DNA of 64,000 nt from Vibrio hyugaensis (GTDB lineage: Bacteria; Pseudomonadota; Gammaproteobacteria; Enterobacterales; Vibrionaceae). The notes below the pieces were generated by a model. It saw only the letters and a program-made list of their open reading frames with translations, was not told the origin of the DNA and searched no databases. Made by a program: the position numbers and the translations under genes. The stretch lies in NCBI RefSeq assembly GCF_002906655.1, contig NZ_CP025794.1, forward strand, positions 1,798,001 through 1,862,000. The letters are read 5' to 3'. Shown piece after piece: positions 57,869 to 64,000 of this stretch. Every line of letters starts with the position of its first letter. The stretch's first letter is position 1.

Positions 57869-59461
57869 CAGACTGCTGACAAAGGTCTAGCCATCAGGCT
57901 AGACCTTTGATCTAATAGGGGTATCGAAAAATGGATACTCCAATATGCTACAAGATCCTTCTCCTCAACAATACGAATTTGAAATGGTGACGATGGAGCA
58001 GTTAGTTCCTAAAGACCATTTAGTCCGCAAAATTGATAAAGCCATAGACTTCGAATTTATCCGGGACCAAGTCGCTCACCTCTATTGTCAAGATAACGGT
58101 CGACCACCTGTTGACCCTGTTCGACTTTTCAAAATCATTTTTATTGGCTACCTCTTCGGAATCAAAAGCGAGCGACAGCTCGTTAAAGAGATTGAAGTCA
58201 ATGTAGCCTATCGTTGGTTCTTGCGCATGTCGTTAACGGAGAAGGTTATCCATGCTTCAACACTGAGCCAAAACCGTATTCGCCGCTTCAATAATACCGA
58301 CGTATTCGAACGTATCTTTATCAACATCGTTGAGCAGGCTATGGCCAAAGGCTTGGTCGCTGGGCAGCAACTCTTTACCGACAGCACTCACCTCAAAGCA
58401 AACGCTAACAAAAATAAACACACCAATGAGGTCAGAGACGTTCGAGCCAGTGCTTACCTCGACATGCTTGATGAAGACGTTGCATTAGACCGAGAACGAG
58501 AAGGAAAGAAGTCGCTTAAGGCACGAGTATCCGAGCCTAAAACAAAGAATACGAAAGTCAGTACTACAGACCCAGAAAGTGGTTTTATGACGAGAGACAA
58601 TAAACCACAAGGCTTCTTCTACCTTGACCATCGTACCGTCGATGGTCTGCATGGGATCATCGTCGACACTCATGCGACGGCAGGTAATATCAATGACTCT
58701 CAACCCTATATTGAACGACTGGACTACACGCTAGAGCAGTTCAACCTTAACCCTATAGCTGTTGGTCTCGATGCCGGCTATTTTACCGCTCCCGTGGCAG
58801 AGTCATTAGAGCGCCGAAATATCTTAGGTGTGTTCGGCTACCGTAGGCCATCAAGAACAAAGAACACGTTCAAGAAGAAGCACTTTATCTACCACAAAGA
58901 GAGTGACAGTTATCGATGTCCAAATGGGCAAACGCTTATCTACAAAACGACGTCACGAGATGCTTATAGAGAGTATCACTCAGACCCGAAAGAATGCGTG
59001 CTCTGCCCAATGCGAAATGACTGTACTCAAAGTAAAAACATGAAGAAAGTCATCACCAGACACATCTATACAGATGCAGTGGAGAGAGCGAACCAAATGC
59101 GGCTCTCTCCCTATGGGAAGAAGACGTATAGACGAAGAAGTGAGACGGTAGAAAGAAGCTTCGCTGATGCTAAGCAGCACCATGGACACCGTTATGCCCG
59201 CTTCCGTGGGCTAAGCAAAGTGCAAATGCAGTGTTGGTTAGCTGCCGCAGCTCAAAACATCAAGAAGATAGCTCTAGTAATGAGTTATTTACAAAAAATG
59301 GGGTTCAATATGGCTCAAATAAGACAAATATTAGCTTCTAAATACTTGTTTAAGAGTTGGAACAGATTAAATCTGGTATAGCGAAAAATATCGCGATCGC
59401 GACCTACGGTCGCTTATAAAAAAGAACCCCACCGAAAAAGGTGGGGTTCGTCATCAATCTG
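57869..59461 (+). mobile_element. IS1182-family insertion sequence
   Basis: A 1593-bp element with imperfect inverted ends: CAGACTGCTGACAAA at the left and, read inverted, CAGATTGATGACGAA at the right (12 of 15 match). It encodes one full-length transposase. Each end carries a strong hairpin inside the element: left CAAAGGTCTAGCC / GGCTAGACCTTTG (57880-57909), right GAACCCCACC / GGTGGGGTTC (59424-59449). The right one has a T tract when read on the minus strand. These likely block transcription entering from outside. It is inserted in the terminator between the DUF547 gene and djlA, with a 17-bp duplication. Confidence 0.9.
57945..59381 (+). CDS. IS1182-family transposase
   Basis: A 478-residue DDE transposase that appears intact. 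The N-terminal DUF772-type region (MLQDPSPQQYEFEMVTMEQLVPKDHL and PPVDPVRLFKIIFIGYLFGIKSERQLVKEI) is followed by the catalytic core. Probable DDE residues: Asp in FTDSTHLKAN, Asp in VGLDAGYF and Glu in ETVERSFADAKQHHGHRYARFRG. A Cys-rich stretch (CPNGQ, CVLCPMRNDC) could bind zinc. There is no frameshift, so the element may still move. Confidence 0.92.
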   Translation: MLQDPSPQQYEFEMVTMEQLVPKDHLVRKIDKAIDFEFIRDQVAHLYCQDNGRPPVDPVRLFKIIFIGYLFGIKSERQLVKEIEVNVAYRWFLRMSLTEKVIHASTLSQNRIRRFNNTDVFERIFINIVEQAMAKGLVAGQQLFTDSTHLKANANKNKHTNEVRDVRASAYLDMLDEDVALDREREGKKSLKARVSEPKTKNTKVSTTDPESGFMTRDNKPQGFFYLDHRTVDGLHGIIVDTHATAGNINDSQPYIERLDYTLEQFNLNPIAVGLDAGYFTAPVAESLERRNILGVFGYRRPSRTKNTFKKKHFIYHKESDSYRCPNGQTLIYKTTSRDAYREYHSDPKECVLCPMRNDCTQSKNMKKVITRHIYTDAVERANQMRLSPYGKKTYRRRSETVERSFADAKQHHGHRYARFRGLSKVQMQCWLAAAAQNIKKIALVMSYLQKMGFNMAQIRQILASKYLFKSWNRLNLV

Positions 59462-59478
59462 AGGGCACCGAGTGCCCT
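59462..59478. repeat. Right target duplication of the IS (terminator palindrome)
   Basis: Second copy of AGGGCACCGAGTGCCCT, followed by TTTTTGTTTT. This copy keeps the plus-strand T tract of the original terminator, so it should stop transcripts leaving the transposase gene. Confidence 0.85.
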
Positions 59479-59510
59479 TTTTGTTTTGAAGCTTGATAGA
59501 AAACGTCCGA

Positions 59511-60365
59511 CTACTTAAAACCTTTCACTTTCTTTATCAGATCGTAAGCATTTTGAATTTCTTGCGACTTTTCTTTTGCGACGTTCATCATCTCAGGTGG
59601 TAAGCCCTTCGCCATCAGCTTATCTGGGTGGTGCTCATTCATCAACTTGCGGTAAGCACGCTTCACCATTTTACTGTCCGCATCTGAGTTAACATCCAAA
59701 ATCTTGTAGGCATCAGCCAACTGATCCGCTTGTGAAGCTTGTTGCCAACCAGCTGATTGGTATTGTCCCTGCTGCTGGCCATGGAAACCACCTTGGCTTT
59801 GAAAACGAAACGCGGCTTCTTGCATGTGCAGGCGACGCTCTAATTGCTCTGAAGAGAAACCTAAACCGCGGGCAATTTTATGCAGGACATTACGTTCACT
59901 CGGATGAATCGAGCCATCAGCAAACGCAGCAGAGATCTGAAGCTCCAAGAAAAATTGCAATAAATCAAAACGCCCTGCTGAAGAGATTTTCACGCGAACC
60001 AATACATCTTCAAGCGGAAAATCACTCTCTTTACCATCACGGAACGCTTCTTGTGCCGCACGACGTTGCTCGCCATGTAAACTCATACGGTCCATCATCG
60101 CAGACGCTAGTTGAATCTCTTCTTTGGTGACTTGACCTTTGGCTTTAGCCACATGTCCCATAACTGCGAATGCAGCTTTAAAAAATTCTTCCTGACGTTG
60201 TGTCTGGCTAGGACCTTTACCAAAGCCCCCCGTCGAAAAACCCGCTTGGCTTAAACGACGTGCTTTATCGAATTGATGACCGATAAATAGACCAAACAAT
60301 AAACCGAATGGGCCACCGAGTAACAAGCCAAAAAAGGCACCCAAGATTTTGCCAAAAATATGCAT
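59511..60365 (-). CDS. djlA: Membrane-anchored DnaJ-like co-chaperone DjlA
   Basis: Type III J-domain protein that works with DnaK at the inner membrane and affects envelope stress signalling and capsule in E. coli. It is 284 residues: an N-terminal glycine-rich membrane anchor (about residues 5-27, ILGAFFGLLLGGPFGLLFGLF), a central TerB-like domain (about 55-175), a Gln/Gly linker, and a C-terminal J domain (about 217-280) with the essential HPD (NEHHPDKLMAKG). It is divergent from lptD, as in other gammaproteobacteria. Its terminator was disturbed by the IS. Confidence 0.94.
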   Translation of the reverse strand: MHIFGKILGAFFGLLLGGPFGLLFGLFIGHQFDKARRLSQAGFSTGGFGKGPSQTQRQEEFFKAAFAVMGHVAKAKGQVTKEEIQLASAMMDRMSLHGEQRRAAQEAFRDGKESDFPLEDVLVRVKISSAGRFDLLQFFLELQISAAFADGSIHPSERNVLHKIARGLGFSSEQLERRLHMQEAAFRFQSQGGFHGQQQGQYQSAGWQQASQADQLADAYKILDVNSDADSKMVKRAYRKLMNEHHPDKLMAKGLPPEMMNVAKEKSQEIQNAYDLIKKVKGFK

Positions 60366-60634
60366 TATGTGTTCTCTATCAATGAATTTTTATCGACGAC
60401 GGCGGTCTTATAGTGCCGGACGCAACGATTTCCTTTATGATAATGGAATTAGTTTTATTACGGTCAGGCTATTTCGCCTGCTTATCTTTGCAGCTATTTT
60501 ATATTGGCATTATGCCACAGCGAATCCATGCTCTGGGATAATTGCAAACTATAGTTGATTCATTTGGCTATATAGCGAGGGTAGAACAAGCCCTATAGCC
60601 ATCGAGTAGTAGTGACACAGGAAAGTTCAATTCA

Positions 60635-62980
60635 ATGCAACATTTCTCCCGCACATGTTTAGCGGCCTCTATCAGCACCGCCTTGTTTGTACCCACCACT
60701 CAAGCTGAAGCGAATATCCATGATAGTGTGCAGGAAATGCCCACCACAGATCAATGTTTGGTCGAGACAAGTGGTGAGGAGGACGCGCTTAATTCCCCAG
60801 TGGTTGTTCAAGCTGATAGTCTACAAGCCATCAATGGCGATAAGGCTCAGTACTCTGGCAACGTAGAAGTTACGCAAGGTCCAAAGAAAATCACCGCCGA
60901 TAGCGTAACGCTTCATCAACAAGATAACGTGGTCGTGGCAGAAGGCAATGTAACCTTCAATGACGGTCAGGTTAAAGCACGTTCAGATCGTGTTACCAAC
61001 GACATCAATCAAGATACGTTTTCGCTTGAAAACACCAACTACCAGTTCTTGTGCCAACAAGGTCGCGGTACCGCTGCGTACATCGCCCGTACTGGTCAGT
61101 CAGTGTACGAACTTGAAGATGGTTCGATTACCTCTTGTCCTCAAGGTGACAACTCTTGGCGCTTAGTGGCTTCGGGCATCGATGTTGATCAAGATGAAGA
61201 GACGGCAACGTTACATCACCCACGTTTTGAGATCATGGACGTCCCTGTTTTCTACGTGCCGTACATGACGATGCCAATTGGTGACACGCGTAAAACGGGC
61301 TTCCTATTCCCATCCATGTCATACGGCTCTAGCGACGGTATGGAAGTTGAACTTCCTTTCTACTGGAATATCGCGCCGCAATACGACATGACACTTACTC
61401 CGCTCTACATGCAGAAACGTGGCACCAAGCTTGACTCTGATTTCCGTTACCTAACCGAAGGTTGGGGTGAAGGTGAAATCAAAGGCGAGTACATGAGCAG
61501 CGACAAACGCTACGAGGACGAATCTCGTTGGGGTTACCAATTCAAACACGATGGCATCATCAACAAACAGTGGGTGGTCAGTGTTGATTACTCAAAAGTG
61601 AGTGACATCGACTACTTCCGTGACCTGGATTCTGACATTGGTAACCGAGAAGACGGCCAATTGCTTCAAGAAGGCGAAGTACAGTACCGTTCAGACTTCT
61701 GGGACGCCTCTTTGTCTGTCCGAGATTTCCAGATACTTTTGAAAGAAGAAAACCAACCGTACCGTCTATTGCCGCAGCTGGACTTGAACTACTACACCCC
61801 ACTTTTGGGTAACTACGTCAACTTTGACGTGAAGAGCCAGATCAGCCGTTTTGATACTGACGATACAGCGAAGCCTGACGCGACTCGTGTGCACGTAGAG
61901 CCAGGCCTCACAATTCCTCTATCAAACTCTTGGGCGACATGGACCACAGAAGCTCGCGTATTATCGACCTACTACTCCCAAGATCTGAGTGGCTTAACAG
62001 ACACCGATCTAAGAAATCAACTCGATGAGACCGTATCGCGTGTTATTCCAGAATTCCGCACACATGCTCAGATGTACTTGGAGCGTGATACCAGCTGGAT
62101 AGAAGGCTACACACAAACATTGGAACCACAGCTTCAGTATTTGTATGTACCAGATGAAGACCAAACTAACATCTACAACTACGATACGACGTTACTGCAA
62201 ACTGACTACTACGGTCTATTCCGCAGTCGTAAATACAGTGGTATCGATAAAATCGCGTCAGCAAACCAGTTAAGCTACGGTGCAAGTACGCGTTTCTTTG
62301 ATGATGATTACAAAGAACGTCTTAACGTTTCGTTTGGTCAGATCTACTACTTCGATAAGAAAACCAAGATCAGCAATAATCCGAGCCTACCGGATGAGAC
62401 CTCAAACTACTCATCATGGGCGGTTGAAACTGATTTCAACTACAACGATTACTTGTTCTATCACGGTGGTATCCAGTATGACATCGACCTGAGCTCGATG
62501 CAGTTGGCGAACAGCACTCTGGAATACCAATTTAACGGTGGCTTCATTCAAGGTAACTACCGTTACGTTACTCGTGAATACATTGAAGATACGATCATTC
62601 TCGAAAACCTCGACACAATCACTCGTAAAGGTATTTCACAAGCAGGTATCGTAGCCGCGTATGAATTCAACCCGAGTTGGTCGGCAAGCGGCCAGTACTA
62701 CTACGACTTAAACGAAAACATCGATATGGAATGGCTTGCCAGCCTCCGCTACCAATCAGATTGTTGGTACTTCGGTCTAACTTACTCAAACCAATTATTA
62801 GGCTGGGATGACAAAGCAATCGGAAGCGACGGTGCTTCTCCAGAATACGAAAACAACATCAGCGTTAACTTCGGTATTCAAGGCTTTGCCACCAATCAAC
62901 GTGCGATTACCGCAGAAAAAGAACTTGATGGTTCGGACAACGCGATCAAATACGGTCGTCCATTCTATTTGAACAATTAA
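60635..62980 (+). CDS. lptD: LPS-assembly protein LptD
   Basis: Outer-membrane barrel that, with the LptE plug, inserts lipopolysaccharide in the outer leaflet. It is 781 residues: signal peptide (ending QA near residue 24), an N-terminal OstA/LptA-like jellyroll (about 55-175) and a 26-strand barrel domain. Mature Cys residues are C41, C140, C168 and C710. E. coli has a C-terminal Cys pair that makes two long-range disulfides; here only one C-terminal Cys is present (SDCWYFG), so pairing probably differs. It is the first gene of lptD-surA, divergent from djlA. Confidence 0.96.
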   Translation: MQHFSRTCLAASISTALFVPTTQAEANIHDSVQEMPTTDQCLVETSGEEDALNSPVVVQADSLQAINGDKAQYSGNVEVTQGPKKITADSVTLHQQDNVVVAEGNVTFNDGQVKARSDRVTNDINQDTFSLENTNYQFLCQQGRGTAAYIARTGQSVYELEDGSITSCPQGDNSWRLVASGIDVDQDEETATLHHPRFEIMDVPVFYVPYMTMPIGDTRKTGFLFPSMSYGSSDGMEVELPFYWNIAPQYDMTLTPLYMQKRGTKLDSDFRYLTEGWGEGEIKGEYMSSDKRYEDESRWGYQFKHDGIINKQWVVSVDYSKVSDIDYFRDLDSDIGNREDGQLLQEGEVQYRSDFWDASLSVRDFQILLKEENQPYRLLPQLDLNYYTPLLGNYVNFDVKSQISRFDTDDTAKPDATRVHVEPGLTIPLSNSWATWTTEARVLSTYYSQDLSGLTDTDLRNQLDETVSRVIPEFRTHAQMYLERDTSWIEGYTQTLEPQLQYLYVPDEDQTNIYNYDTTLLQTDYYGLFRSRKYSGIDKIASANQLSYGASTRFFDDDYKERLNVSFGQIYYFDKKTKISNNPSLPDETSNYSSWAVETDFNYNDYLFYHGGIQYDIDLSSMQLANSTLEYQFNGGFIQGNYRYVTREYIEDTIILENLDTITRKGISQAGIVAAYEFNPSWSASGQYYYDLNENIDMEWLASLRYQSDCWYFGLTYSNQLLGWDDKAIGSDGASPEYENNISVNFGIQGFATNQRAITAEKELDGSDNAIKYGRPFYLNN

Positions 62981-62985
62981 TCGAA

Positions 62986-63017
62986 TTGAGCGTCTTAACT
63001 ACTAGTAAGACGCTCAA
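62986..63017 (+). other. Strong hairpin in the lptD-surA spacer
   Basis: Perfect 12-bp stem TTGAGCGTCTTA / TAAGACGCTCAA with a small loop and no T tract. It is likely an mRNA stability or processing element between the two cotranscribed genes rather than a terminator. Confidence 0.6.
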
Positions 63018-63042
63018 CTCTATAATACTGACGGAATTTTAA

Positions 63043-64000
63043 ATGAAAATTTGGAAATCAATCATCTTCACAACCCTATTCTCTTTAGGTGTTAATGCTG
63101 CACCTGTAGAGCTTGATCAGGTTGCTGTTATCGTCAACGACGGTGTGATTTTACAAAGCGACATCAACACTGCAATGAAAACACTTCAAGCTAATGCTCG
63201 TCAGAGCGGTAAGAGCTTACCTTCAGCAAGCGTGTTGAAAGACCAAGTGGTTGAGAAACTGATCATTGATACGCTTCAAGGTCAAGAGGCTGAACGTATC
63301 GGCGTACGAATTGATGACAACCGCTTGAATCAAGCGATTGCAGAAATCGCTCGTAACAACAACCAAAGCGTTGAGCAACTTGCCGCCTCTGTCCAAGCTG
63401 AAGGGTTAAGCTACTCTGAATTCCGCGAACAAATTCGTAAAGAGATCGCCGCGTCTGAAGCTCGTAATGCGCTTGTACGTCGTCGTATCAACATTCTCCC
63501 AGCGGAAGTCGATAGCCTAGCAGAACAACTTGCAACAGAAACCAATGCAACCGTTCAATACAAAATCGGTCATATCCAATTGCGTTTCTCTGACGATAAA
63601 GACAAGTCAGAAGTCGAAGCAGAAGCGAATGCATTAGTGAAAAAATTGAAAGATGGTGCGGATTTCTCGCAAATGGCCTACACCTACTCAAAAGGCCCAA
63701 AAGCCTTGCAAGGTGGTGACTGGGGTTGGATGCGTAAAGAAGAAATGCCAACTATCTTCGCAGACCAAATCAAAATGCAAAACAAAGGCAGCATCATTGG
63801 TCCATTCCGCAGCGGTATTGGCTTCCACATCCTAAAAGTAGAAGATGTAAAAGGCCTAGAAACAGTCGCGGTCACAGAAGTCAATGCTCGACATATTCTG
63901 ATCAAACCGACCGTTATCCTAAGCGATGATGGTGCGAAGAAGCAGCTAAATGAATTCATTCGTCGCATTAAAGCGGGTGAAGCAACCTTTGCTCAATTGG
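63043..64000 (+). CDS. surA: Peptidylprolyl isomerase/chaperone SurA (partial, runs off the window)
   Basis: Periplasmic chaperone that carries outer-membrane proteins, including LptD, to the BAM complex. The first 319 codons are visible: signal peptide (MKIWKSIIFTTLFSLGVNA, cleaved before APVELD), the N-terminal chaperone domain starting DQVAVIVNDGVILQSDIN, the first parvulin domain (about residues 172-273, YKIGHIQLRF to GFHILKVED) and the start of the second (NARHILIKPT). The ATG at 63043 follows ACGGAATTTTAA. The 3' part, with the second parvulin domain and C-terminal strand, is beyond the window. Order lptD-surA is conserved. Confidence 0.95.
   Translation, partial: MKIWKSIIFTTLFSLGVNAAPVELDQVAVIVNDGVILQSDINTAMKTLQANARQSGKSLPSASVLKDQVVEKLIIDTLQGQEAERIGVRIDDNRLNQAIAEIARNNNQSVEQLAASVQAEGLSYSEFREQIRKEIAASEARNALVRRRINILPAEVDSLAEQLATETNATVQYKIGHIQLRFSDDKDKSEVEAEANALVKKLKDGADFSQMAYTYSKGPKALQGGDWGWMRKEEMPTIFADQIKMQNKGSIIGPFRSGIGFHILKVEDVKGLETVAVTEVNARHILIKPTVILSDDGAKKQLNEFIRRIKAGEATFAQL

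Overview
This window is a core-chromosome segment of a Vibrio, most likely a member of the Harveyi clade (the V. parahaemolyticus / V. alginolyticus group). The evidence is the gene content and order: the rpsU-yqeY-dnaG-rpoD macromolecular synthesis operon followed by tRNA-Ile2(CAU), the mtlADR mannitol operon, glmS next to a DeoR-family regulator and pykF, leuO near a leader-controlled leuABCD operon, and a djlA/lptD-surA divergent pair. It also has families typical of Vibrio (DUF3316, the MJ1255/VC2487 glycosyltransferase, an OlsF-like acyltransferase). The species call is inference.

Layout. At 0.1-3 kb lie a DUF47 protein with a Pit phosphate transporter, and an SH3 membrane protein. At 3-7.4 kb, on the minus strand, are gamma-glutamyltransferase and the GspA-GspB pair that helps install the type II secretion secretin. 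At 7.6-12.3 kb are cca, uppP, folK-folB, plsY and a hydrolase. At 12.4-18.5 kb are tsaD and, divergent from it, rpsU-yqeY-dnaG-rpoD and tRNA-Ile2. At 18.5-22.1 kb are small envelope proteins, a SIMPL protein and a two-domain acyltransferase resembling OlsF. At 22.1-26.6 kb is mtlA-mtlD-mtlR with a long structured leader. At 26.7-31.1 kb is a CusS/CusR-like two-component system with a DUF3316 protein, flanked on both sides by a gene carrying a single-base frameshift. At 31.3-38.9 kb are glmS, a DeoR-family regulator with a palindromic operator candidate, pykF, a GntR-family regulator and a membrane diguanylate cyclase. At 39-44.8 kb are ilvIH, a long-chain acyl-CoA synthetase and leuO. At 45.3-51.3 kb are a glycosyltransferase/PAP2 phosphatase pair, an SH3 lipoprotein and a 1066-residue lipoprotein with a thrombospondin type 3 repeat array. 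At 51.3-56.8 kb is the leu operon with a newly located 20-codon leader peptide and attenuator. At 56.9-64 kb are a DUF547 protein, an IS1182-family element inserted in a terminator, djlA, lptD and the start of surA, which runs off the window.

How the genes work together. Branched-chain amino acid synthesis is the largest theme (ilvIH, leuO, leuLABCD). Envelope building is the second (UppP, PlsY, LptD, SurA, DjlA, the OlsF-like enzyme, GlmS, the PAP2/glycosyltransferase pair). Most of the window is ordinary core genome. The points most worth checking are the leu attenuator, the IS that duplicated a whole terminator palindrome, a 268-bp MITE-like element with shorter relatives, two neighbouring single-base frameshifts, the candidate DeoR-family operator, and the mtlA leader, which may carry an antisense RNA like MtlS. 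I found no CRISPR array, prophage, integron or obvious defence island.
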